From the NCBI RefSeq assembly GCF_000204055.1, contig NW_006768814.1, forward strand, positions 480,526-544,525: DNA of 64,000 nt, read 5' to 3'. Shown piece after piece: positions 35,601 through 47,239 of this stretch; positions within the stretch are counted from its first letter, which is position 1, and each line of letters opens with the position of its first letter. Made by a program: the position numbers and the translations under genes. This DNA is from Melampsora larici-populina 98AG31. Its lineage: Eukaryota; Basidiomycota; Pucciniomycetes; Pucciniales; Melampsoraceae. The notes beneath the pieces were generated by a model. It saw only the letters and a program-made list of their open reading frames with translations, was not told where the DNA came from and searched no databases.

Positions 35601-35918
35601 CACACTTGTGGTTTACTCTGAAGCAAGGATTGCAGAATGTGTGGTAAGCTTTATTGTATGTGTAGCTGTATTTGTCAGTCAAAAATCCCGGAAATGATTA
35701 TTGGGGTCAAAACTCCAAAATTCCGGGCAAAACCTATTTGGGTTTTGTCTTATTTTTGCCTCGTTAGTAGGCTGAGCACGGTGGGGTTATGTATGGGCTC
35801 TTGTGGTTGCGCGCCCTTGTGTGGACCACAAAAAATTGGTAAAAAAATTGTGAGAGGTTGTTGCTTGACAACTGAGGGGGGCGGGAGGCTGCCCTTCAGA
35901 ACTTAACGTTGTGAAAAG

Positions 35919-38861
35919 ATGCAACATCAAGAAAACAGCCTGCGTCCTCCCATCGAGCAAGAAAGAAACATTCGACAGCGTCCCTTCATCGAGTCAATTG
36001 CCGTGCAGCTATGTACTACTGCAAAACAACATCAGACCTACGCTAAAGAGGTCTTCTACTCTTTTTTATGTTCGGATAATCCAGTTCTGAAAGAAAGTCG
36101 TCAATACTGGGGTATTGAAAGGGGTCTAAATTCCACTTTTCAGATTGTGCGTGCAATCAAGACTCTCACTCACCAAAGTGAGGAAGGCCGGGCTGCGTGG
36201 TGCAAATTCATTTTGACTGAGGTGAGCATTCTTCGCGTTCTTTTGTCTTTACTCATATATATTTATTATTGATGGTGGTTGTGATAGGCGCAGGAACAGA
36301 TTCAACACGAAATCGAGTCCAAACCTCGAAGTTTTTACAGTTCAAAGAAGATCACAACCGAGTTCTTTGAGCTTGGTCAATTATACGCGCGCGATAAAAA
36401 AATCAGGGAATCAATGCCCTTTTTGTGGAACCTTATGTATCATCAAATGTCTCTTCGAGCAAATAATCGTGTAGCTCTAATGGCCGGCGCGTCGCGCAGC
36501 AACGTTTGGGACACGTTGGAAGAGGAAATTCCAGAAACAGAACCGATTGATGATTCAGGTCTTACTGTTGAAACCGTTGGTGAGAGGGAAGCCCGTCATG
36601 ATGAGGAAATGTTGTATGTACCAGAAGACAAACACATTGCCGAAAGAGACCGAGCAAATCTAGCAAGTACTTTTTCTAATTCACTATTTATCATCAGTCC
36701 TCAAACTTATGTTTGAAATATCTTCAGGTTGCGACCACAATATGCGGCATGATCTCGTACATGTCTAATTACCGGGATAACGCGCTCCAGCTGCACAACG
36801 CTTTGACTTTCATCGCGACGGGAGTGTCTGATAGAGTATTTCAATACTTGAATACTCTAGGTCTGTCCAGTTCTCGCGATACAGCATTAAGGGCTCTAAA
36901 TCATCTCAGAACCGTGCGAGAGGCCTCTCTACGAGCTATTATGTCCCAGTCTTATAGCATAAGCCCGATCATATGCATTGACAACTTCGATATATTACAA
37001 AGGGTTCACAATACCCGTGTAGAGACTGTGTCCCATCTATTCCATGGGACATGGGGCTATATTCAGTTTTTACCGAAATGCTTAGATAAAGACATCTCGA
37101 AAGATAATGCCAGCACTCACCTTAAAAACTACCATGAAACTCTAGCCGAAGCTCAGAATACTCCGATTCGGTTGGATACATTACGAGATCAAGCCAGCGA
37201 TATGACCCAGTGGGAGTCAACTTTGAAATGTCAGCTAGCCACGGTCATGTACAAATATATACTTAAACCTGGAACAACTCCTTCGCCCAAACTAGCAACA
37301 AGGCCACCTCCAGTTGACCCGATTCCAGTGGACGATCGTCATTTGTTCCTGATGAGCCTCATGGACGCGGCCGACAACTCGGCAGACGGGGTTGCGCAGG
37401 TATTCGACGAAATTGCATCTCAATGCGGCCTCACTCTTGAAGCGATGTCAAAATGGGTTTGAATTGTCCAAGGCGACCTTGGAACGTGTCAAAATATCGA
37501 GAGTCTTTGAAAAAAAAGGTGTCCTGCCGGTACTGATGTAGGGGCCCTCAGCAGTGTTTTGACTATACCCGGTGTATCCCATATCATGTGGAACCTCGCT
37601 CAAGGGATACTATCTCACCATTGGGGTAATCCCCATGATTCTAAGGACACCGGGGCGTGGAAAGCATGGCAGGCTTTGGGGGGATTGCAAGGCGCTCAAT
37701 CTAAACTACCTCGTAACATGGATTTTGGGACAGTTATGAAAGCTCTCCACTCCGTTCACTTTGCAACTTTGGTATCTTGTTTAACGTGAGCAAAATTTGT
37801 TTAATTATGTCAGATCGAGATTTGGACTATTTGTTAATATTTATTTGTAACTATTACATATAGCTCGACCATGTCAAAATATGAAAGTCCTCCTGACCTT
37901 TCAAAAGAAGGTGTTGCCCAGGAAGTGATCAATAAATGTTACGACAATTTTTGCAGCCCTGGTTCTTTGAAGTCGTGTAAAACTAAAGGTGACAGTTTGG
38001 GGTATAATTTGAGGCTACGGATTCGTGATTTTGCCACGGTGGTTGAAGCAGATAGTGCCACACATGCAGGTGATATTGGTAGGTTGAAGCTCATGTGGAA
38101 ACGGTGGGCTTTGATGGCACATGGTTTGAAGGGCCTGCCGCGTTATGCTTTACATCTTACAAGATTCCTTGTCCTTGTGGAACAAGACCTACCTCCGCTT
38201 TTAGCAAAAGTAATATTGCACAGTATGCTTATTCCATCTGGACAGCGCCCAGGACACTTTGTAGGAAATGATCTTTGGCTTGAGTACCAAAATTTTTGGC
38301 TCAAACATTATTTCAACCAAACTGTGAGTGACCAGTGTTCAGTATTTTTCCAGTTACTCTTTGGATGAATACTGATGGGATTCTAACCCATAGTAATGGA
38401 ACAGAGATTGAAAAATTGATTGCTATGTCAATCAACATTACATTTGTATGTCATTTTCCAGTGCATCATTGCTCGGATTTTACATTTTCACACTAATGAA
38501 TCAATTTATTCCATTACCACGCTGAACACCCAATGTTCAGCTAAGACAGCTGATACAACAATTGAAAATTCGCAGCGGACTTAAGCCGGTTTTTCAGAAT
38601 CACTCCCACCAAATATCAGAACAGACACTCGCCAACTTTATCCGCTCTTGGAATCATCAATACATAACTTCGAAAATTTCCACCGTCAAATGTCAGTTTA
38701 CCGATACCGTTTTAACGGGTACCAACACATTACAAGAGCACATTCTACAAGACCGCAAAAACAAGGAGGTTTCTCGTTACCGATGGGGGTCTTTAGGAGA
38801 TCAGGTGGTGGATGTAGAAGGGAGTCGTGAAGAATCGCCAGGTGAGCCTGAGGATACCTAA
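35919..38861 (+). pseudogene. DUF6589-like transposon protein with two in-frame stops
   Basis: Exons: 35919 to about 36220 (MQHQENSLRPPIEQE), about 36290-36664, about 36728-37785, about 37864-38322, a short exon near 38400 (GTEIEKLIAMSINITF) and 38530-38861 (ends SPGEPEDT). Segments ICIDNFDILQRVHNTR (36975), IVQGDLGTCQNIESL (37463-37507) and LTIPGVSHIMWNLAQGILSH with DTGAWKAWQALGG (37556-37680) are what I recognise as the DUF6589 family, common in basidiomycete mobile DNA. Within exon 3 the frame is broken by TGA at 37460-37462 and again at 37508-37510. The second falls in SL-stop-KKR, where Arg is expected. Both TGA codons follow a T, fitting TCG to TTG change. The rest of the frame is open, so inactivation seems recent. 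A transposase role is inference. The stop codon overlaps that of the helicase gene. Confidence 0.8.
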
Positions 38862-41656
38862 GAGGCCGTTTTGTTACGTTTCGGCGATTTCCCCTTTTTA
38901 CCTTGGTACGGAGGTGGTTTTCGCTTGTTGCTCTTTGTACCTTTTGATGTCAAGGGGTCGCCTGATGCAGTCGAAGCCTGCATAGCCATTATTAAAAGTG
39001 AATAGAAAATCAAACATTAGCAATATGATATATATATATATATGATCAGATCTGCCAAGCGAGTACCTGAGCTACCATCTCAGTGTCATTTTGTGGAGCA
39101 ACTATGACACTTCCGTTCTTTTTGGATTGGTTCTTTTTTGCATCGTTCTTCTTTGATTCATTCTCCTTCGCGAGAGCCTTGGCTGCGTTATACATTCTCA
39201 TCTCTGCTTCTGAAGGGTGCAATACGGCAATTGAGTCAGTACTTGCCTTCCACGCGCGAATGTCTTGAAGTATTGAACCATATGTGTTTGGCAGTGGTTC
39301 GCTACCAAACACATCATCCAAATGTAGTCCTTGTAAAACAAAATCGTAGTTGATGCACACAGTCCAAAGTTTGATTGGCGAGAATAGGTCGTCAAGAGTA
39401 TAGAAAGAATCTTTAGGATATTCAGTGTCAAATATCGCCTGCAGGTTTGATTGAATGCGCAAGTACAATCGAATCCACCGTATGTCTTGGTATAGAGGAT
39501 GATCCTCACGAATCGGACGCATTTGGGTTTCGAGTGATGAATCATGAGGACTCAAATCCTCCGCGGCGAGTTTGAAATCGGGTTGATTGGCTGGAACGTC
39601 CTTCTTGAGTACCAACTCAGTAAAATTTGTAGAGGTCAAATTTTTTTGCTGAGCAAGGAAAAAATTTGCCGCATTCAGATCACAGTTCGAGCAGAGGCAT
39701 GGTGCCATGCCTGCATCTGCCTGCCTTTGAGTTTCGGCAATAACGGCTTGATCGCTTTTGGACACAGGGATGTAGTTACATCTAGTTCAACGTCGAGTCA
39801 GATTTATAATGAAATTCAATATAAGACATTTATAATGTAAGAAATTATGAGTCAAAGTGCGAACTACTCACCGTAGAAGAACCTCAAACGCGACTCGTAA
39901 ACATACGTCAGTGATGCTCATCGCATGCATATGCTGGTCATTATCTTGCTGAGACTGATGCGGTAAAGCCATCAGTCTATCCTTGTCCGCCTGAGCGAGT
40001 TGATTGACTATTAGAAAAGCCACCAATGGTTGTCTGTCTCGACCCCCTCGCCCAGCCATTTGCAATAACTCCATCGGGTCTAGCTGACCCATAATGATGA
40101 CCCTTCTCACACGAGTCCAATTTTGTCCTAAACCTAAGGCGTTTGTACAGGTCATTATCGAGAACTTGCCGTTTCCAAAGTCGAGAGCACGACGAGCCTT
40201 GTCAATCGGGCAGGTTGAAGCGTGATATCGCCGGACCGATGAACTCAAGCCATTGCGAGATTCACTTGGGATGTTACGAGCTGAGTTGATTGCTTTTAGA
40301 GCTAGATACGTGTCGTTTTGAGTATGACAGTAGACAAGGCTAGGTACTAGCTCTGAGTCACCTATTACAGAAGATGGTGCGAAAAATTTCTTGAGCAAGT
40401 CCATTGATGAAGTACCGTGTCTGTTAGAGACCCGGATGAAACGTATTTCGGGGCGAACAAGCTCGCCTCGATGGATGTCTATGTCATCTCTGGATATTTT
40501 GAGACTTGCCAGGATCTGTTCGAAATGGCGAGGTGGACACGTTGCTGACATTAGCAGAGTCGGGACTGATTCGGTGGCTAGGAATCGCTCGATCAGATTA
40601 CCGTAAGATGGCCGAAAAGCGGTGCGATCTTGCGAAATTTGAAAGCATCGAAGATTCTTGATGCGGCCACTCAAGGCAAGGCCCCAACAGTAGATGAGGT
40701 GAGCCTCGTCGACTACCTTGAGGACCAGGCGGGTCTGAAACGCTTTCGAAAAGTAGAGACGCTCAAAATGAGTGTTATTCAAAAAAATCTCAGGTGACTA
40801 TCAAACAAAAAACAGAATATGTTAGCTATACCTTCACCACATCACAATCGGCTAAATGTTGAAGGCTTACAACATAAATAAATTGGTATTTTCCTGCGAG
40901 AATTTCTTTGTACACGATTTTAGTGAAGGATGCCCGGGTCAAATTGATTGCCGATAGTCCATGTCTAGCCTTTTCTTCAACCTGTGCAATGAGGACAGTT
41001 TGTCAAATCGCAAACAGAGACATATTAGGAGTATAACTTACTTGATTGTCCCCGAGGGCGTCCAAAGGATTCAAAGTCAAGATGATCGGAGCGCAGGCTT
41101 TGGTAAACATCAAAAAGAACAATTCCAGTATACGAGACTTCCCGTAGCCGGTACTTGCAAGGAGAAATACGTCCCGATTTCGAACTAGACTGATTGTCGC
41201 GTCCACTTGGAGCATTCGAGCAATAACGTTATATTTGTCGTAAAATAATTCAAGTATGACTTCACGCAGCTCTTCATCGTTGTCCTTCAGTAATAACTTT
41301 GAGATTGATGGTCGGATTCCTTTAAGAGTTGCTTTGGTGGTAGCTGGAGAGGAATCTGAGGTCTTTCCAACATGAGGCGAAGGTGGCAATATGGCTCCTT
41401 GAGAGCGAGTGATCATGACGTAGTTGGGTGAAATCAAAGTGTTGCGCGAGGATGACGGGTCTTTGGAAAGGTCGCCCACCCTAACACTTACTGCTCTAGG
41501 ATATCTAAGGCCTACAGCCCCTAGGTCATAACCCTTTTGACCCAGGTTTTGGATTAGTCTCGAATTGTCCAAGAACAAATCGACCAAATCTGATTGGCCG
41601 CCTGTACACCCAATCTTAGGCTGTTACAGGAATACATAACGACCACAATTGGTCAT
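38858..41656 (-). CDS. RecQ-like superfamily 2 DNA helicase of transposon
   Basis: Minus strand, about five exons. Motifs in order: Walker A-type LLASTGYGKSRILELFF (41100), the DEAH box VVDEAHLIYCWG (40700), motif III LLMSATCPP (40550), motif V TNALGLGQNW (40130) and motif VI QMAGRGGRD (40040). A Cys cluster (CLRVAFEVLLRCNYIP, then APCLCSNCD across an intron) matches the RecQ zinc-binding region. The C-terminus is Lys-rich with four KKN/KKD repeats (39110-39160) and a last exon ending SPKRNKTAS, stop 38860-38858. The start is uncertain. An ATG at 41656 opens MTNCGRYVFL, but TAA follows at 41626-41624 before the frame continues PKIGCTGGQSDLVD. Translation may instead begin at an internal Met near residue 60 of that frame, or the copy may be damaged. 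The stop codon overlaps that of the convergent DUF6589 gene by two bases. Its likely role is unwinding DNA during transposition (inference). Confidence 0.85.
39031..39045. repeat. (TA)n microsatellite in helicase intron
   Basis: ATATATATATATAT near 39031-39045, inside the last intron of the helicase gene. Of no other evident importance. Confidence 0.7.
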
Positions 41657-41696
41657 GGCTCCATCAATGGCAAACCAAGTCTGTTTGTGTTGAAAA

Positions 41697-41899
41697 TAGT
41701 ACCAAAATATGTAGAACTCTTTGAAGAACAACATACAAGGTATCTGGGACTTTTTGTGGAGAGGTGTTGAGGGCAAGTTGAAGAAAGTACTTAACAGTAC
41801 TTAATTCTTGGAAGTCCTCCGCCGAAAATCGCGTCTCTGCGATAAGCCCCTCTCCGAGGTCGCGGACGCAGCCGCGGGAGAGGGGCTTAGTTAAGCTTA
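41697..41899 (-). repeat. Helicase element right terminal inverted repeat
   Basis: Reverse-complement partner of 35398-35600. The subterminal palindrome is repeated here. Only 40 bp separate its inner edge from the first ATG of the helicase frame, so the repeat may serve as the helicase promoter. Confidence 0.95.
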
Positions 41900-41908
41900 G
41901 TAAGATAA
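41900..41908. repeat. Target site duplication, right copy (GTAAGATAA)
   Basis: Identical to 35389-35397. If the terminal repeat is read one base longer on this side, the duplication would be eight bases. Confidence 0.9.
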
Positions 41909-42169
41909 AGCATAGTAGGAAATTTTCAGGAATAAATTGGTGACTTGAAATGAACAGATGGGAATGTGGAGAAATTTTGGACTTCTAAGAGCATCCAATA
42001 TTGTTATGGTAAAAGTTCAGTAAACTTTACACCAGGGGGTAAAGCTCCTTGGCCTTGGATGGTTCTGCAAACCTGTCCAGGAATTTCAATGCTATCATGG
42101 ATAAAAACCGGTTCTAGTGACAAGATTTGTGAAAGCAGTGACTGAAGCCTGCCTTACACTGGTCACAAC

Positions 42170-42728
42170 TAAGCTTAAATAAGCCCCTCTTCCAACATGG
42201 CCACAACCCCACATCCACTCTCAAAGAGGGGCTTATGACTAAAACCCAGGGTTTGGCCTGAGCACAGCAAGATTTTCACATGATTTTGCTTGAAACCTCA
42301 TTTTGAGGGCTCTAAATATTGTGCAACCTCACAAAAGATTGAACAGAGCTTGTGATAAGCCTCTTACACCTGCTTGTGCCACTTTTAGCACCACTTTATT
42401 TAAGCAAAGTGACACAGTTGAGCTGTTAAGTTCTTGTATATAATATATATGGGTCTTATTCAATATGCGGCCTACATGTGCACTCAATCTTGGAGTCCAA
42501 TATCCTTGGAATCCACAACTGTAGACATGAAAACAGTGGCACAAAGAGATACAGAAGACCTTGAAGAAGCTCCTCACAATTTTTTGTGAGGTTGCATGAT
42601 GTTTGGAGCCCTCAAAATGAGGTTTCAAGCAAAAGAGCTTCAAGATCCTGCTGAGCTCAGGCCAAACTTGAGGTGTTAGACATAAGCCCCTCTTGCAGAG
42701 TGGACATGGCCACATCAGCAGAGGGGCT
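42170..42728. mobile_element. Non-autonomous relative of the helicase element (MITE-like)
   Basis: The left end TAAGCTTAAATAAGCCCCTC is almost the same as the helicase element end, and is followed by the same kind of palindrome AAGCCCCTCTT...AAAGAGGGGCTT (42181-42234). About 160 bp at the left (with TTTGGCCTGAGC, CTTGAAACCTCATTTTGAGG and TGCAACCTCACAAAA) recurs inverted at 42570-42728. The right end has the AGCCCCTCT palindrome but lacks the outer TAAGCTTAA, and I see no target duplication, so it is probably eroded. There is no coding capacity. Confidence 0.75.
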
Positions 42729-44300
42729 TACAATGTGAGGAAAGTGGATTCCAGGTCACAACACATGTGTTTGTCACACCATGATGAGACAAGCCCTAAC
42801 CCCATCTCAGGAACCATCTGGTTGTCAATACTGGATGATCATTGTGACAGATGCAGTGTCTTCCATCACTGGTCACTTGCAATACCATCACAAAACAATG
42901 TAACAATATCAGTTGCAATCCTGGTACAGCGCAAATTGTGGCTGCGTACATTGTGTTACACAGCTTTTGAAGCCAGTGAGATGATCTCGCTCAAAAGGTC
43001 TTCAAGCCAATATGCACAATGACTTCTACATCATGAATGAATTCAAAGGAAAATTCCTATGATAATCTTGTTTTTAATATGCACATGCTTCCAATATGAA
43101 GGGTATGTGATTACTATGCCTTTTCAAAAAAATTCAACATGCATCCCATGGGTCTACAACTCACTTTGATTTGACTAGATGACTGTCTTTTCTAAGGATT
43201 ACTAGTCATATCTGTTGTACACTGTAGTTAGTGTTATACACAGTCATGCCAAAATGCACCTTAAAAAAAAGGTCTTGCTCAAACAAGATACCACAAGCAT
43301 AACAGTTCATTATGCAATCAATGATGTATGATACCACTCTTGTTATCAAAATCATAATGTTTCATTCTCAAATCAATATAATAATATGTTAGACAATGAC
43401 TTGTGTCTCTTGATTATTAAGATTACTCTGTGGAACTTCATTTCAGAGTAATCTTAAATACTTCCCTTCCAATATAATCCTGTGAGTATGTGAAACCATT
43501 TGTACACAGCCCTGCAACTTCCCAGTTCATTGCTGTGGGGCTTGTTTTGCACAGCCTTTGAAGCAACCAATAGGGTACCCTGAATTCCCCCCCTGGACAG
43601 GTTCTGGACATGTCCCAAAACAATTGAAAAAATGGAATGTGGCTGTAACCCTATCAATCATAGGTTTGAAAAATTCCATTTACCCCCTGGTGTACAATAA
43701 TGATTTAAAATTAAAGTAATCAGGTAGTAAATATCATTCTGTGTAGACTAGTAGATACTGTGCAGAACAGACTCTATCCCACTATTGTAACTTCTGTGAA
43801 AGAAACTGCAAAGCTCAAACCATCAAGTTAGACATTTTGTTGTTGCTTATAAAGAACAGTTGGACACCTCATTGTCATGGAGTATTATATAGCATCTTAA
43901 TGACCAACAAGTAAGTCAGAACAAAAGTATAGAAATGTATCAACTTTGGCTCTTTAAAGGCAGATTTTGTGATGATTTTCACTGGGGTAAAGGATACTTG
44001 GAGTTGCAAGAACAATCAATTTGAGACCAACCAATTTGAAAACAATAAATTTGAAAAAAAATATTTGAAAACAAACAATGCAAAAACAGAGACTTGATAC
44101 AATTTGTAAACAGTACCAAGATGTGATAGGTACACAAGGAAAGAGGATGTTCAATGGCCATGTTGACAATACAGAAGTGAAGTTAGGTGTATGTTGATTG
44201 AGAGAATAAAAGGAGAGGAGTGGTCAAGCATTGATTTTTGGGAGTGGTGGTGTGATGTGCTGCTGGTAAATTCCAGCAGATTTGCAAATACCAACTTGCA

Positions 44301-44522
44301 CCATGTAAATATCCTTGTAGCACGTTGATGTGCGCACACACAGGTCTTTCCTTAGACCTGGTAAAGATCCATCAAAGAGGTACCACAAATCCTATAATTA
44401 AATCACTATTCACAAAGGGGGCTCTACAACAATCTCAGTCTAAATCCAGCCAAAATACTTTCATATTTGTTTCAAAACTCTCTGTGTGTGCATGTTGACA
44501 TGCTACAAGGATATTTACCTGG
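44301..44522. repeat. Inverted repeat, 40-bp arms
   Basis: CCATGTAAATATCCTTGTAG at 44301 with its continuation to 44340 pairs with 44483-44522 (few mismatches; CATGTTGACATGCTACAAGG on the right). About 140 bp separate the arms. It is a likely remnant of a small foldback element. Confidence 0.7.
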
Positions 44523-45118
44523 TGTTGGTAGAGGTCCAGTAAATTTGCTGTACCCCTACCAATTCTTGAGTGAATTTGTAGGTACTGATTTGTACTTTGG
44601 ACACAATTGGGGATCTCAAGGCTCAGTACAGTGAAAGTTACTGTACCAAGGCCATTTACAGAGACAATAGTGGATGCTCTAAGAGACACACCTCACCTGT
44701 ATTTTTGCTAACAGGTTGGATATTGTTTTGAATATTTGTCTAAAGCTAAGTTGTCATGAGTTATTTAAGACCTCATCAAAATTTTCTACCCCATTGAGTT
44801 CACAATCAATTTTACTCTATAAAAAATCACCAATTCATCTATCATCTACCAATTTTTATCTATCAAAAAAACTCTTAGTAGGGGTATTCAAAACTCAAGA
44901 GCCCTTGGAATGGATAGATATCTCCTCCAGGAGATTTATGTGAAGACTGAGTTGATAATTTGAAGTGTTGGTGATGGCAGTGAAAGTTTGTCTTTTGTAG
45001 AGCAAAGAGTGAGAAAATAGCATGATACTTGCCAGGCTAAGAGTTGTCTGTGGCACAGCACAAGTGAGGTGACGGGGATGGGGGATTGGGGGCTCTCAAA
45101 TCTATCAAGAATGGTCCA

Positions 45119-45173
45119 GAAGTGACATCCAAAACATTTTGGAGGTGTCCCAGAAGTTTCTGGATGTCACTTC
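45119..45173. repeat. Inverted repeat, 13-bp perfect arms
   Basis: AGAAGTGACATCC and GGATGTCACTTCT enclose a 29-bp loop. An overlapping pair, GTGTCCCAGAAG (45145) and CTTCTGGGACAC (45180-45191), offers an alternative hairpin, so two mutually exclusive folds are possible. Confidence 0.7.
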
Positions 45174-46561
45174 TTGACACTTCTGGGACACGTTTCTGGA
45201 GTTTTGGATACCACTAGTGTTGTGATAGTGTCATGTAAGGTGGTCAAAGATCATTACCTAGTGGGGTGTCAATGCTCAAGGCGCGTACAGGCATTGGGAC
45301 GGCTGACTTCCTCTTTTGGGAATCACCTGTCTCTTTTGGGATTGATGAATCAAGGGGTAATTTGTTAGGTGTGATCTCGTGGTTTAGTTGTAGCAAGGGA
45401 TGGAAGAAATTTTTCTGGGTCTCTCCAGTTTCCAGTTTCTTGAACTTTCTCTTTTCTGATTCTTTTTGTGTTGAAAGAATCAGTAAGTCACTCATCATGT
45501 CAATATACAGATTGTCTTTTTCACTTCACTAATCATTTCTATCCGTGTTCTAAATCAAATAAATGTCTTGTCTTTCTTTTCTCATTCTTCTCTATCTTTA
45601 ATACAAGTTCTATTTTTTGTGAAATCATGTGCAATATTGCGCAGAAATTGTGTAGTGGGCAATATTGCACTTTACTCCACACCACAACATTGTAAGTTTT
45701 TTTTGAGAAAAATTGTGGTCTGTCTTGTTGTGCTTTATTGCGCTGACTACGCAACACAACAGAAATGGGTCAAAATCCATTGTGTTGCCTTTTGGTTGCG
45801 GTGGTGCTCACAACTTGGGTGGATGCAAGGTTTAGAATTGACCTTGCATGCACAGATGTGTTGGTTTGATATCTTTTTCCCTATTCCAATCTTGTCCTGT
45901 TATTGACTTTCCAGTCATCTGACACATGGGTGTTTTTTAGAACATCAAAGATGGCCAAAAGTATCACCATAGATGTGACCATGTATGAGGGAGATGGTCT
46001 TCAAGATCCTTGTGGTTACAATATTATTGTGTGCTTGGTATACTATTGCTTTCTGTTTCCCAATTTTCTGTTTATGAAATGTTTTTATAATTACTGTTTT
46101 TGGGTTCCAGTTACTGAAGTTTGAGTTGCATCATTCTCAGAACATAAGCAGGAACCAAGAATCCTACGGAAATTATAACTGCACCTAAACCTAATTTTCC
46201 TCAGAAATTCCTCTGTGGTTTATGTGTGGGATGGTGTAACTTCATTAGGTTTTTCTCCAGCCATTTAGTCAAGCATTTATGCTTGAACTTTTCTAGATGT
46301 GCCACCTCTATCAGTGGATATTGTCACAGATTTTTATAAATTTCTCAACGGTATAGAACACAAGAATCTAAGAAGAGTCTTGAGATGACTTCACCGCTAG
46401 ATAACACAATAGCATTAAGAAGGATACCTGAGGGCACAGGTTCCGCGTCAGACTAAAGCGTATCTGCTAGTCAATGATGAGAACAGGAAACTAACCTACC
46501 AAACCACAATTAAAAAGAACAACATGAAAAGTAAAACTTATCAGATCAAAAGAAACAAATT

Positions 46562-46692
46562 GAAATGGGACCGTCAAACTCACTACTATAAATAAGAAAT
46601 ATTGCCAAAGGCAATACCCGTGTTTGGTGCGAATCCCAAGGCGTAAGCCCCGGGTATATAAAATTACTTGAGCAAATGATGAAACACGCCCT
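46562..46692 (-). repeat. Split direct repeat B2 (131 bp)
   Basis: Matches 47239-47369 with two or three differences. It contains CCCCGGGTATATAAAATTAC and CCAAAGGCAATACCCG. Confidence 0.92.
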
Positions 46693-47007
46693 ACGGGGTG
46701 GCTAGGCCCATACATAAAATATAAGAAAAATGACAACTATAACTACTATATATGATAAGGACTCATAACCAACAAGAATGAAATAAATGAGTAATAATCA
46801 TTTTTTTAGAGAAAAAAAAAAAGAAAAAAAAAAAAAGAAAAAAGGAACACATAAAAAATAGACTAAAATATTTAATAAAAAAGAAACTGAGATAACTAAT
46901 ACTTGAAAAATAAAAGATATAGAACTAAAGTTAAATATAATTACCTAGGAATAAAACATGACACTTTCCTTTCAACAGCCTTAGATAGGGAGAAGGAGGG
47001 AGGGTTG
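46693..47007. other. Spacer between A2 and B2 with A-rich tract
   Basis: No gene. Positions 46800-46850 are almost pure A with a few G on the plus strand. It may be an insertion or part of the element's 3' region. Confidence 0.6.
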
Positions 47008-47239
47008 AAAAAATTTATAACTGGAAAGATAGAGAGAAATTCTTGAGTTTAATGAAATTTGTTGACAATAGTAACTGCTATGGGAAAGTTGAGGATGATG
47101 GTGGTCAACAGCTATGATGTCATAGCTGATGAATCGAGAGATAAGGTCAGGAGAAGTCCGACCCGTCAGTATATGTTTACATGTAAAATCATCCAACTTT
47201 CCCATTCCACTATGTTAATAACGTGTTACCAACAACGAG
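47008..47239 (-). repeat. Split direct repeat A2 (232 bp)
   Basis: Matches 52222-52453 in the same orientation with only a few substitutions (for example GACAATAG against GACGATAG, and GAATCGAG against GAATTGAG). Confidence 0.95.

Larger units (their letters stand above)
35398..41899. mobile_element. Helicase/DUF6589 DNA transposon, 6502 bp, complete ends
   Basis: Inverted repeats of 203 bp (35398-35600 and 41697-41899) start TAAGCTTAACTAAGCCCC and are flanked by a 9-bp direct repeat GTAAGATAA. The arms differ at roughly ten positions. About 11 bp inside each end is a hairpin-forming block, AAGCCCCTCTC...GAGAGGGGCTT with a GC-rich loop. Two convergent genes fill the element: a DUF6589-like gene (+) with two in-frame stops, and a RecQ-like helicase (-). 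Helicase-bearing fungal transposons are known in the Academ group (the AcademH lineage), and this may be one; I cannot confirm that without a search. The broken DUF6589 gene suggests the copy is no longer autonomous. Confidence 0.9.
41909..46561. other. Gene-free repeat-rich region
   Basis: 4.6 kb with no supported gene. It holds the non-autonomous element at 42170-42728 and inverted repeats at 44301-44522 and 45119-45173, listed separately. The frames seen are short and unsupported. Confidence 0.55.

Noticed and set aside
35398..41899. Subtelomeric telomere-linked RecQ helicase
   Set aside because: Terminal inverted repeats and a 9-bp duplication show a transposon. No telomere repeats are seen.
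46600..46690. tRNA-derived SINE (GTGCGAATCCC resembles a B box)
   Set aside because: No A box at proper spacing and no cloverleaf. The sequence is explained as repeat B of the YR element.
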